DNA of 64,000 nt, taken from Nostoc linckia NIES-25. GTDB taxonomy: Bacteria; Cyanobacteriota; Cyanobacteriia; Cyanobacteriales; Nostocaceae. Below the pieces are notes generated by a model. That model saw only the letters and a list, made by a program, of their open reading frames with translations, was not told where the DNA came from and did not search any database. Numbering within the stretch: position 1 is the first letter of the stretch; each line of letters begins with the position of its first letter. The stretch lies in the NCBI RefSeq assembly GCF_002368035.1, contig NZ_AP018222.1, positions 4,023,534 through 4,087,533 of the forward strand, given 5' to 3'. A program made the translations under genes and the position numbers. Of this stretch, positions 53,163-62,031 are shown piece by piece.

Positions 53163-53775
53163 TATTTGAATCTTTTGATAATTTTGCAAAGTTAATAGGT
53201 AATAATTCGGAATCTTCCGCATTAGTTACCGATTTGAGGTCACCAATCAAAATTTTGTTACCTTGATGCTCGTTGCTGCTGGCTTCGGTGTTGTTTGCTT
53301 TTGGCCGTGTGGATAACCCCATTTGTTTGAGCAGTCGCTTGAGATGGCGATCGCTCAATTCAATCCCAAATTCTTTTGCCAAATGTTTCGCCAGCCAGTT
53401 TGCTGTCCACCGCCGAAAAGAATAGCCATAATCTCGCGGACTATTTCTCATTAGTTCTTGCAAACGTTCTAAATACTCGTCATTTATTGCCTTCGGCCGA
53501 CCAATCGGGCAATCTTGCCATTGATGCGCCATTCCTGTCTTCGCTATGTGCGTCCAATGTCTTGCTGTTGCTGGACAACACCCCAAAATTTGACAAATCT
53601 GGGTTTGAGTTTTTCCCTCATCTGCCAACAACATAATTTCAATCCGTTGTCGGTAAGATTCCGATAAATCCTTCTGTAAATTCACTACCAGTAATTTTCG
53701 CTGGAATGATGTTAAATACTTACTGACATTAACATCTGCATACTTTGTTTTAACTTTCGTGTCACAGTCAGGCAT
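53089..53775 (-). CDS. HTH protein resembling an IS630-type transposase N-terminus
   Basis: The 228-residue protein has HTH motifs of the IS630/Tc1 DNA-binding domain: MLLADEGKTQTQICQILGCCPATARHW and LAKHLAKEFGIELSDRHLKRLLKQMGL. It has no DDE catalytic domain. The C-terminal 70 residues are low-complexity and overlap the first 74 bases of the ABC transporter gene in another frame. Its fixed place at the head of the export operon suggests a domesticated regulator of the cluster rather than a transposon remnant, but that is inference. Confidence 0.7.
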   Translation of the reverse strand: MPDCDTKVKTKYADVNVSKYLTSFQRKLLVVNLQKDLSESYRQRIEIMLLADEGKTQTQICQILGCCPATARHWTHIAKTGMAHQWQDCPIGRPKAINDEYLERLQELMRNSPRDYGYSFRRWTANWLAKHLAKEFGIELSDRHLKRLLKQMGLSTRPKANNTEASSNEHQGNKILIGDLKSVTNAEDSELLPINFAKLSKDSNNGAQHIQSVGFSATTQQYSGTFSL

Positions 53776-54427
53776 ATAAGTAAAATCGCTTAATTTGTAT
53801 ACACGCCAATATCTGATTCTTAATGCTTCTTTAGTCGTATATCTCTAGACTTAAGTAGAAATTACTAGAGATATTCCAGAAACGAATTTTTGTTGTATCT
53901 GTAATACTTATTACGATTTGCATTTTATTTTATGCAAGAATTTTAATTTTGCAAAGTAATATTTTTTACAGTACTTGTTGGTTTCTTGCTTTTTATGGAT
54001 AGATTAAGCTACAAATCGTATTTGTGAATTCCGAAAATCTTTTTGTAAAGATAAATAAATTTTTCTGGAAAAATAAAAATAATTCATAGCCAAATTACCC
54101 AGAAAAAAGGCTTAAAAGTCTCTTCATATCGGGGTTTGAGAGCAGCTGAGATTTTAAACGATCCTTCAACTGTTATATATCGTGAAAACCCTAATCGTGC
54201 GATCGCTTACCCTGCTCTTGTAAAAATAATATGTATAAAAAAGTACCCCGCAAGCGGGGACAGAATTAAGGCGTAGAGTGCAGTGGCTGTGGGAATCATA
54301 ACTAATTATCCGAATATGGGATTACACACTGAAGCCTAAAAAACAATATCCCCCAGCCCCCTTTTTAAGGAGGTTGGGGGATTTGAATGCGTAGTGGTCT
54401 ATCGCATTGATTTTGTAGGGAAAAAAT

Positions 54428-54485
54428 GTTCGTAATAAGGACTAAAGTCCTTAATTTTTAAGCACGCTTTGTGCTTACTACGAAC
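54428..54485. repeat. GTTCGTA-ended hairpin element
   Basis: GTTCGTA (54428-54434) and TACGAAC (54479-54485) are inverted ends. Between them AAGGACT-AA-AGTCCTT and AAGCAC-GCTTT-GTGCTT form two side hairpins, so the unit folds as a cloverleaf-like structure. It has no coding capacity and looks like a small palindromic repeat. Confidence 0.55.
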
Positions 54486-54771
54486 CTTTCAGAACTAATG
54501 GCACAGACCAGTAGTCCTGATATAGTTTTTGTAGGGTGCATTAGACTAAAGCCTAAAGCAACGACAGTCATAATTAACGGAAGCCGCCGCTTATCCTGCC
54601 TACCCTACTTAAGGTTTACTGTATAAGTGGTTTTCCATAAGTTTATGTTTTTAGATTAAATAACAATCGGGGAAAACTAGGGGAGACGAGTCGCTTTGCT
54701 CCAATTCAAAATTCAAAATTACAGCAATTTTCACGTAAATAGACCACGTTGTAGGGGCTTTACAGCTGTGC

Positions 54772-54954
54772 ATTGGTGTCAACTTAACGTGAAACCCTGA
54801 TAGAAAGGTGATGAGCGAGTTCTACTCATTTACCATCAAGAACCGCGTTACCCCACCCTGGCTTTGCTGACGCAAAACCTCCCCTCCCCTTGCCAAGGGG
54901 AGGGGTTGGGGGTGGGGTAAAACGATTGTGGGGCAATTTGAGCTTAAGTTGACA
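54772..54954. mobile_element. GTCAACTTAA-ended repeat, copy B, nested in another palindrome
   Basis: This shorter relative of the repeat at 47751 has the ends ATTGGTGTCAACTTAACGT and GAGCTTAAGTTGACAC and the same inner GC-rich hairpin. It interrupts a GTAGGGGC...GCCCCTAC palindrome like the one at 41852. The 10-mer ACAGCTGTGC occurs both just before (54762-54771) and just after (54961-54970), as expected for a duplicated target. So it looks like a true insertion with no transposase of its own. Confidence 0.65.
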
Positions 54955-55097
54955 CGTATGACAGCTGTGCGCCCCTACCAGGGATTGCGGTTTAAATAGA
55001 TGAAAAACGCTGTAAGTTTAAGAAATAAAGCGACTTAAAATCCAGACCCCAATAGACTTTCGCCTGTTGCCTATTGCCTGTTCCCTGCGATCGCAGC

Positions 55098-56261
55098 CTA
55101 AAGTTCTAGTAAAGGCAAGGTGACAGTAAAACTTGTACCTACCCCAACGTGACTATTGACTACAATATTGCCTCCGTGTGCCTCAACACACTTTTTGGCG
55201 ATCGCTAGCCCCAAACCAGTGCCAGGAATGCTTCCTACGTTATCTGCACGATGGAAAGGCTCAAACAGTCGCTTTTGGTTTTCTTCAGGAATGCCAATTC
55301 CCCAGTCTTGAACTCGGAAAATTACTGCTTTTTCCTGGCCAATTAGTTCAAAGCGAACCATACCGCCTGGTAATGAATACTTAATTGCATTGCTAAGCAA
55401 ATTTACCAAAATGTGCCGCAGCAGGCTTTCATCCCATAGTCCTTCGCTTAATTGTCCAAAACTGCCGAATACCAAAGCCAGATGTTTCTGGTTAGCAGTT
55501 AATTGAACTTCATTGACGATCTGACGGCAAAAAGCTTCCAAATCCAGAGAAATTAAATCGCACAGCAGTTTCCCAGAATCAGCCCTACCGATTAATGAAA
55601 CTTCATCTAATAACTGGGCCATATTTTTGATGGCTGAGCGAATCAACTCCAAATGATTGAGTTTTTTCTCCTTGGTCAATCTTTCGTCGTGAGTTTCTAG
55701 CAACCCAGCAGCCAAGAGAATAGTATTGAGGGGATTACGGATGTCATGGGAGAGCATCGACACAAATTCAGATTTGAACTGATTGATTTCTTTGGCTTTC
55801 ACCAGTTCAGCAGTTCGTTCTTCAACCCGGATTTGTAAAGTCTCATTGACCGTGCGTAATGATTCCAATACCTGCTTGCGCTCGATCGCATAACGCAGCG
55901 ATCGCACCAACACATCTACATTTACCTGTCGCTTGACTAAATAATCTTGTGCCCCTTGCCGTACTGCCTCAATTGCCAGTTTTTCATCATTGGTGTTAGT
56001 TAGGACAACAATCGGTACACTTGGGGCTTGACCAATCAGAGGAGGCAAAGATGATAATCCTTGACTGTCAGGTAAAGTTAAATCTAACAAAATAACATCA
56101 TAATTACACTTACTTAATTCCTCTAGTGCTTCCCCCAATCGCTTCACATGAACTAAAGTGAACTCTTGCAACTGGGCTTGCATGAGAAACTCTTGTAACA
56201 ACCTAGCAGAAGCGAGGTTATCCTCAATTAACAAGATTTTTACTGAGTAGCTCACAACCAT
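55098..56261 (-). CDS. REC-histidine kinase
   Basis: The 387-residue protein has a receiver (Asp60 in ILLDLTLPDSQG), a short coiled linker and a kinase domain (MLSHDIRNPLN, ATPase with DWGIGIPEENQ and GTGLGLAIAKKC). There is no membrane segment. It lies downstream of rcpA on the same strand, with a 150-base repeat-containing gap, so it may follow the phytochrome signal. This is the same gene order logic as in the cphB operon, where a REC-containing kinase also follows rcpB. Confidence 0.9.
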   Translation of the reverse strand: MVVSYSVKILLIEDNLASARLLQEFLMQAQLQEFTLVHVKRLGEALEELSKCNYDVILLDLTLPDSQGLSSLPPLIGQAPSVPIVVLTNTNDEKLAIEAVRQGAQDYLVKRQVNVDVLVRSLRYAIERKQVLESLRTVNETLQIRVEERTAELVKAKEINQFKSEFVSMLSHDIRNPLNTILLAAGLLETHDERLTKEKKLNHLELIRSAIKNMAQLLDEVSLIGRADSGKLLCDLISLDLEAFCRQIVNEVQLTANQKHLALVFGSFGQLSEGLWDESLLRHILVNLLSNAIKYSLPGGMVRFELIGQEKAVIFRVQDWGIGIPEENQKRLFEPFHRADNVGSIPGTGLGLAIAKKCVEAHGGNIVVNSHVGVGTSFTVTLPLLEL

Positions 56262-56301
56262 AATCTTCGGGTTTCACCCCCTATTGCTCCTCTATCTTGT
56301 A

Positions 56302-56412
56302 AATGGGCATTGGGCATTGGGCAAAGGGGAAGGGGGAAAGGAAAGATCTCTCTTTTCCCTTTAACCTTTACCCTTTTCCCTTTGCGAAGCCATCTCCCAA
56401 GTCCCCAGTCCC
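56302..56412. repeat. Purine/pyrimidine hairpin repeat, copy 5
   Basis: GGGCATTGGGCATTGGGCAAAGGGG and GGGGGAAAGG form the left arm, AGATCTCT lies in the centre, and CTTTTCCCTTTAACC followed by CCCTTTTCCC forms the right arm. CCCAAGTCCCCAGTCCCC follows. It lies between rcpA and the REC-kinase. Confidence 0.6.
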
Positions 56413-56413
56413 C

Positions 56414-56875
56414 TCAATCCGATGGTAGCGTCACAGTAGAAAGCCAAAAGTCTTCAATACTCTTGACGATTTGAAATAGCTGGTTGAGGTTGCGGGATTT
56501 TGTGATGTAGCAGTTCACATGTAAATCGTAGCTGTGATAAATATCATCTTCATTTTTTGAGGTTGTTAACACAACAACTGGAATACGTTTTAGTACTGGG
56601 TCGGCTTTAATTTCCGCCAGCACTTCTCGACCATCTTTTTTGGGCAAGTTCAAATCGAGCAAGATAAGGTCAGGGCGCGGTGCGTTGGCATATTCGCCTT
56701 CTTGGCGTAAATAAGCCATAGCATCTATGCCATCCCTGACCGTTACCACCTCGTGTGGCACCGAACTATTTTTCAATGCTTCTTGAATTAGGCGAATATC
56801 GGCTTTATTGTCCTCGACCAAAAAGATGGTTTTGTGTTTTTCTCCCGTTTCTACGCTCAAGTTCGCGTCCTCCAA
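56414..56875 (-). CDS. rcpA: Response regulator, partner of CphA
   Basis: The 153-residue single receiver has the acidic pocket VEDNKAD at 20-26, Asp74 in LLDLNLPKKDGREVL, a conserved Thr/Ser in VVLTTSKNEDD and the Rcp-type extended end (SIEDFWLSTVTLPSD). The chosen ATG lies inside the end of cphA (71-base overlap). A GTG at 56854 is an alternative start. It is the phosphate acceptor of the phytochrome kinase. Confidence 0.9.
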   Translation of the reverse strand: MEDANLSVETGEKHKTIFLVEDNKADIRLIQEALKNSSVPHEVVTVRDGIDAMAYLRQEGEYANAPRPDLILLDLNLPKKDGREVLAEIKADPVLKRIPVVVLTTSKNEDDIYHSYDLHVNCYITKSRNLNQLFQIVKSIEDFWLSTVTLPSD

Positions 56876-59111
56876 CTGGAATCGTAAAGTAGAAGGTTGC
56901 GCCTTTACCCAGTTCTGATTCTACCCAGATCCGTCCCCGATGGCATTCGACAATCTTCTTACATATTGCTAAACCCATACCCGTACCAGTATATTCATCA
57001 CGTGTATGTAGCCGCTGAAAGATAACGAAAATGCGATCGCTAAATTGGGGATCGATACCAATTCCGTTATCGTGGACTGAGAATAGCCATGCATCTTCTA
57101 TTCTTTCTGCTCCCACATGGATTTGTGGTGGCTCTTTACTATGGAATTTAATGGCGTTACCGATGAGGTTCTGGAATAGCTGCATCAGTTGGGTACTGTC
57201 AGCCATAACTATTGGTAGGGGATCGTGGGTAATGGTAGCTCCAGTTTCCTGAATGCGTTGACGCAAATTACCCAAAGCTCGATTTAGGGCTGTTTCCACC
57301 TCGTTCATTTGAAATGCGATCGCTTGCATATCGACTTTTGAGTATGCCAGCACATCATCAATCAATGTCTGCATCAGGCTAACTCCCTGTACAGCATAAC
57401 TGATAAATTCCTGTGCATCTTCGTCGAGTTCTTCGTAATAGCGCATTTCTAAAAGCTGCACGTAATTCACGACTTGATTGAGTGGTTCTTGCAAGTCGTG
57501 GGACGCGACGTAGGCAAATTTTTTCAATTCCGCATTAGAACGTTCTAAATCTTGCGCTAACTGTGCGAGTTCATCGGCTTGACGCAGCACAATATTCACA
57601 ATTGCTTTTCGTAATTCTAGCGCTGCTTTAATTTCTACTTCTTTCCAAGGTAAAGAAGTTAAGCGAACGGTTTCTTTCCATAGTTCAAATGATTTGCGCG
57701 GACACAGACGCACATTTCCTTCTGACTGGCTGACTTCAAATGCCTTATTCGGATCGCCGCCCCAATTTACAGTTTGAATTACTTCTGGACGGAACCACAA
57801 AACATAATTGCGCTTGGCGATGGGAATAGCTAATAAGCCGCTGGCGACATTTTTAAATGTTTCGGCATCTGGATAAATCTGTGGCAGAGAATCCGTATAA
57901 AATACTTCTTGCTCAACATTATTTTTCAGCCATTGCACTAAGAAATTCAGTTCTTCTTCTTTAGGAGTTTCACCAACTACCCTACAACTGCCACCAAAAC
58001 AGACGGCTGCACCTTGGGCGCTAGCTAAATCTAGAAAATTTTGCGGGTTTTTAACTAAACCATCAGTAAAGTTTTCTTCTTGGGACATATATTCAATCAA
58101 AACTGATTGAATATGTGTCAGATTTATCCGGTGGTAGTAATCTTCTGTTTCTTCTCTGGCTGAAATTTCTGTAAATATGACTCGTCCTAAAAATTCGCAA
58201 GCCTTACGCAATTCGTAGGAAACATATTTTGGTGACTGATGATGACAAGCGATTAGTCCCCAGAGTTTTTCGTCTTTAATTAATGAGATAGTCAGCGAAG
58301 CACCAACACCCATATTGTGCAAATATTCTGTATGGCAGGAAGCAGCACTTCTGAGGATAGAATTAGTTAAATTAACGGGGCGATCGCTAATTGGATTATT
58401 CACCGGAAAAAGTTTTACTGGCTCTGAATAAGCATCCGGGATAATTCTGATGGAATTGGAAGCAAATAACTTTCTCGCTGGTTTAGGAATATCCGACTCC
58501 GGGTAATGCAGTCCCAGGTATGGTTCTAAGCTTTCTAATTTTTCTTCAGCAACAACACATCCATGACCATCATCATCAAATTTATATAACATTACCCTGT
58601 CAAATTCCGTTAGTTTCCGGACTTCTTTAACGATAATTTGACAAAAATCATGGAGACTTGCTGTTTTTTGCAGTTGATTAATGGAGGCTCTAGCTAGATG
58701 ATAAAAGCTTAAAAATGGAATATTTTCTTGAGTAATGGCAGGTTCTAATTCCAGAATCAGAAATCCTTCTAGATTACGGTGAAAAACTGCATCAAATACT
58801 ATATATTCATCGCCTTTTTTTCTTACCCAAACCTTGGTCGGATTGATAAAATCCAGATTTTCCTGAGATAGCCCTGCTTTAATTCTTTCTATTTGGAACG
58901 AATCGAGTAAATCTTCGAGTTTTTTTTGCAACATATTTTCGGGAGTAATTCCGAAAATTTGTGATGTATTAGTGCTAACTTGTAATATTTTTAGCTCTGG
59001 CTCTTCCAATACCAACAGAACACCATGAGGCTGAATTTGACTAGAAATATGAATTGGCGCTTCTTTTAAGCTAATTACATTAATACCTGGCAACTGTATG
59101 TTCATTTCCAT
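56805..59111 (-). CDS. cphA: Phytochrome histidine kinase CphA
   Basis: From ATG 59111 (preceded by AGGAGG, six bases away) the protein has 768 residues in the order PAS-GAF-PHY-HisKA-HATPase. The GAF domain has PESDIP and the chromophore Cys259 followed by His260 (AASCHTEYLHNMG), which binds phycocyanobilin as in Cph1. The N-terminal Cys of bacteriophytochromes is absent. The phospho-acceptor is His538 (ASHDLQEP), and the ATPase part shows DNGIGID and GTGMGLAICKK. It overlaps rcpA. It is the second phytochrome module in this window, with different pigment chemistry from the one at 15082. Confidence 0.95.
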   Translation of the reverse strand: MEMNIQLPGINVISLKEAPIHISSQIQPHGVLLVLEEPELKILQVSTNTSQIFGITPENMLQKKLEDLLDSFQIERIKAGLSQENLDFINPTKVWVRKKGDEYIVFDAVFHRNLEGFLILELEPAITQENIPFLSFYHLARASINQLQKTASLHDFCQIIVKEVRKLTEFDRVMLYKFDDDGHGCVVAEEKLESLEPYLGLHYPESDIPKPARKLFASNSIRIIPDAYSEPVKLFPVNNPISDRPVNLTNSILRSAASCHTEYLHNMGVGASLTISLIKDEKLWGLIACHHQSPKYVSYELRKACEFLGRVIFTEISAREETEDYYHRINLTHIQSVLIEYMSQEENFTDGLVKNPQNFLDLASAQGAAVCFGGSCRVVGETPKEEELNFLVQWLKNNVEQEVFYTDSLPQIYPDAETFKNVASGLLAIPIAKRNYVLWFRPEVIQTVNWGGDPNKAFEVSQSEGNVRLCPRKSFELWKETVRLTSLPWKEVEIKAALELRKAIVNIVLRQADELAQLAQDLERSNAELKKFAYVASHDLQEPLNQVVNYVQLLEMRYYEELDEDAQEFISYAVQGVSLMQTLIDDVLAYSKVDMQAIAFQMNEVETALNRALGNLRQRIQETGATITHDPLPIVMADSTQLMQLFQNLIGNAIKFHSKEPPQIHVGAERIEDAWLFSVHDNGIGIDPQFSDRIFVIFQRLHTRDEYTGTGMGLAICKKIVECHRGRIWVESELGKGATFYFTIPVGGRELERRNGRKTQNHLFGRGQ

Positions 59112-59454
59112 AACGATCCTCCTGGTGCGGTTCGGGAGCATCAAAACTAGAGTATCTATAATTACCTAAAATAATGAACGTAAAAATTTTCGTAATTTTA
59201 ATTCATCATTTTTACTTAGTATCTAATTTTTCATGCCCTTATATTGCGTATTCAGTCTTTTTACGATCTGGTTGCGCCTTAAAAGTCTAACAGTGAAGAA
59301 AGTTAGATACAGATAAGAAATATAAATATTATGTGATTAAAAAATTCTTTATATATGTAGTTGTGTTAAGTATAAAAAATAGTTTAGAAGTTTTTCGATG
59401 AATATTGTCTTTAGTCATTAAACCACATTGATGTATTTGACTAACGATTAATGG
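59112..59454. other. AT-rich region upstream of cphA
   Basis: About 340 AT-rich bases between cphA and the DUF4058 gene. The AGGAGG ribosome-binding site of cphA is at 59117-59122 on the minus strand. I see no other defined element. Confidence 0.4.
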
Positions 59455-60249
59455 CTAAATATCTGAATTTGTCCTTAACCCTTGTTCGCGTAAAAGCATA
59501 TCAGACCATAGAGCATCTTCTGGTTTTAGGGGTGGTACTGGTTCTTGACTATAATCAATTGCTAAATGATATCTGGCACGGTTGTAAATACCATGTAACA
59601 AACATTGCAAGTTTAAAATTGGTTCTGTATCTTCTGACTGTAAAGGTAATGAGAATAGAGGAATTGCTTCTCTGATACTAAAACCGTATAATTTAGCTTG
59701 AGGGCGCGTGATACTTCTGCTAACAATTATTTGATAATCTGTTGCCGGAAATTCCCCTAAAACTAACATTGGTTTTCCTGCTCTGAGAAAATCAATTTCG
59801 ACTAAATTAGAAAGACTAGCTAAAACTTGTTTGCGTTTGAGTTCATACGCTTTTCTACCTTCACCGGGGCGTTTATTTTTAGGAGATAAAATTTCAATAG
59901 AAGTGACCACAAAACCTGTAGAAACTTCTCGAATTTCTAAATAATTTTCTGTAATATGTTCTGGTAACGGTATCATCACTGCGATACCGTCTGATGTTGA
60001 TTGGTTATTAGTTACTGAATATTGTTGAGATGATGTTTGTTTAGTAAAAAGAGAAACATCAGGTATGCCAACTAATACAGAATCTGAATCTTCACTTAAA
60101 TAAGTACGTTGTTCAATTGCAACTCTGTATTCTGGTGGAATATTTTCCTCAATAGTATCTGCTAAGGCTGTAATCAATCGATGATGTACTTCTGCCCAAA
60201 ACACAGGATTTTCTAAATAAGGATTCATTCCAGGAAAGGGAGAATTCAT
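59455..60249 (-). CDS. DUF4058 family protein
   Basis: The 264-residue protein begins MNSPFPGMNPYLENPVFWAEVHHRLI and contains EQRTYLSEDSD and SIEILSPKNKRPGEGRKAYELKRKQVL, which are typical of the cyanobacterial DUF4058 family. Its fold may be nuclease-like (an E-x-K arrangement in EILSPKNK), but this is not proved. No membrane segment is seen. The function is unknown. Confidence 0.88.
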   Translation of the reverse strand: MNSPFPGMNPYLENPVFWAEVHHRLITALADTIEENIPPEYRVAIEQRTYLSEDSDSVLVGIPDVSLFTKQTSSQQYSVTNNQSTSDGIAVMIPLPEHITENYLEIREVSTGFVVTSIEILSPKNKRPGEGRKAYELKRKQVLASLSNLVEIDFLRAGKPMLVLGEFPATDYQIIVSRSITRPQAKLYGFSIREAIPLFSLPLQSEDTEPILNLQCLLHGIYNRARYHLAIDYSQEPVPPLKPEDALWSDMLLREQGLRTNSDI

Positions 60250-60399
60250 AGTTTGACTGGAATAGGGAGTGGGGAGTGTGGTAAGCGATCAAAATAATTC
60301 TAAACAATTGTAGTATTATCTCAAAGACAAGCTTAAAGCTTCTTTTACTTCTGACTCCTAAATTCTGACTCCTGAATTCTGAACTCTGCTTTATCTCAC

Positions 60400-62016
60400 T
60401 TAAACCCAAGACCTGAACCACATCCGCAGCCAATAGCTGTCATGGGAGAGGGGTAAACCTAAATAAACGGGCATCCAGAAAATAAAGGCAGCTAAGATGA
60501 TAAAAGTGATGGTGACGCCTAGTGCGCGGAGTTGTTGATAATAACTGTGAAGACACCGATCGACAAACCAAGCGATCGCTATAAATACAAAGACCACTGC
60601 ACACATATAATGATAAATGAAAACGCACCTTGTAACTTTTACCCAAGGTAATAAATTAGCGGCATAATTTATGACTAAATACAAGGCGATCCAAGTATCA
60701 ACGCTAAGAGTTGCAGGCACAGAAAAACGCTCTCCCTTCACCCAAGGAATTAAGGCTTGCGACACCAGCATTCCCATTAAAAATAAAATCGCCGCAACAC
60801 CAAACCACCACAAAAATGGATTGCCCATTGCATGAACATCATAAATAACTTTTTCAGCCCCAGCAGGCAAAGGCGGCCCCATTACAGGTAATGGTTCGTT
60901 GATACTTCCAGCAGTTTGATAATAATATGCCATTGGTCGAGTCATCAAAGGCCATTTGTACCACGGGGCACAATAAGGATGCACGTCCGAACTATTACCA
61001 CCTAAATGCAAATGAAATTTCAAAATTTGCTGATGTACTGCGATAAATCCATATGTTTTATCTAATTGAAGGTGAGGAATCCAGATAATACTATAGATAA
61101 AAGCTGGAATTATTCCCAGATAAAATAACATCTGGAAAACATTTAGTTGAGTTAAATTTTGCAGTGGTGTCTGAGGTGAGGAGATGGGGAGATGGGGAGA
61201 TGGGGAGGTGTGGGGAGTGTGGGGGGAAAGAGAATTGATGCCCCCCTCTGTTCCCCTTCCTCCCACACCTCTCATGCTTCTTCCCTCTGTTCCCCTTCCT
61301 CCCACACCTGCTGCTTGCCCTATGCCCAATCTTCCATACCCCATACTCAATGATGGGATAAGTTTAGAGTTAGAAAAAGAATAAATTCCCTGAATTATCC
61401 AAGCTGTTATCCAAAGGAGATAAGCGCCGAAAAGAAACCATAAACCATTCCATTTAGTACCGACTGAAGCACCAAAATTAATGCCAGCAAGAACTAACCA
61501 AAACCAACGACGTTGATTTTGGTTGTCCAATGCTAATAATAAAAACCAGTGCCCTAATAAACCAAATATGATGATATAAATATTACTTAAGGCATAGCGG
61601 GATTCAACAAGAAATAAGCCATCACAAGCGGTGAAAAAACCTGCAAGTAAAGCAAAGGTGCGACGATAACTTAATTGATAAGCGATCGCAGTTACAACTA
61701 CAGGAATAAATGAGCCAGTAAGGGCATTGAACCAGCGATAAGTCCAAGGCGATCGCAATGAACCCGTCAGCCCATTTACCGTATCGTGCCAAAAAGGAAT
61801 GTGACTGCCAAGCCAAATGCCAATACCAATCATATATTGACTCAGCGGTGGATGAGCATTAAAAAATGGCGTATGCGTCAGATAATTATTACCAAATTTG
61901 GCAAAATAAACTTCATCAAATACCAGGGTGTTAAATCTTTCCAGCCCCCAAAACCGTAAGGCAAGGGACATCAGAAATACACCCGCTATTCCAATTCGGA
62001 ACCATTTTTTAGTCAT
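60400..62016 (-). CDS. PMT-family glycosyltransferase with a repeat-derived insertion
   Basis: The 538-residue membrane protein belongs to the phospholipid-carrier-dependent mannosyltransferase (GT39/PMT) family. The N-terminus RFWGLERFNTLVFDEVYFAKF carries the conserved Asp-Glu pair of the first lumenal loop, and NAHPPLSQYMIG follows. About ten hydrophobic helices are seen. Residues about 225-290 (GVGGRGTEG twice, then Ser/Pro-rich) are unlike the family. They are encoded by DNA that looks like the intergenic GGGGAGAT repeats. The frame stays open through it, so the protein may still be functional. It probably O-mannosylates exported proteins. Confidence 0.88.
   Translation of the reverse strand: MTKKWFRIGIAGVFLMSLALRFWGLERFNTLVFDEVYFAKFGNNYLTHTPFFNAHPPLSQYMIGIGIWLGSHIPFWHDTVNGLTGSLRSPWTYRWFNALTGSFIPVVVTAIAYQLSYRRTFALLAGFFTACDGLFLVESRYALSNIYIIIFGLLGHWFLLLALDNQNQRRWFWLVLAGINFGASVGTKWNGLWFLFGAYLLWITAWIIQGIYSFSNSKLIPSLSMGYGRLGIGQAAGVGGRGTEGRSMRGVGGRGTEGGINSLSPHTPHTSPSPHLPISSPQTPLQNLTQLNVFQMLFYLGIIPAFIYSIIWIPHLQLDKTYGFIAVHQQILKFHLHLGGNSSDVHPYCAPWYKWPLMTRPMAYYYQTAGSINEPLPVMGPPLPAGAEKVIYDVHAMGNPFLWWFGVAAILFLMGMLVSQALIPWVKGERFSVPATLSVDTWIALYLVINYAANLLPWVKVTRCVFIYHYMCAVVFVFIAIAWFVDRCLHSYYQQLRALGVTITFIILAAFIFWMPVYLGLPLSHDSYWLRMWFRSWV
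61165..61350. repeat. Repeat insertion inside the PMT gene
   Basis: Within the coding frame lie tandem GAGATGGGGAGATGGGGA units (about 61178-61206), then GTGTGGGG units. An exact 27-base direct repeat also occurs at 61244-61270 and 61283-61309, its copies 39 bases apart. Spacing and length are multiples of three. The same G-rich units occur outside genes at 14168 and 40240. Confidence 0.75.
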
Positions 62017-62031
62017 TAGTTATTAGTCATT

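Larger units (their letters stand above)
53776..55097. other. 1.3-kb gene-free region full of hairpin repeats
   Basis: No gene is seen. From left to right it holds an AT-rich promoter-like part (53776-54230), CCCCGC-AA-GCGGGG (54246-54259) and the hairpin ATCCCCCAGCCCCC...GGGGGAT (54348-54382). Next come an element with ends GTTCGTA/TACGAAC (54428-54485) and TGTAGGGTGCA/TACCCTAC around 54540-54609. The nested repeat at 54753-54979 is last. Several families meet here, so it is an insertion-tolerant site. Confidence 0.6.

Noticed and set aside
53089..53775. Active insertion sequence
   Set aside because: No DDE domain, no terminal inverted repeats or target duplication seen around it.
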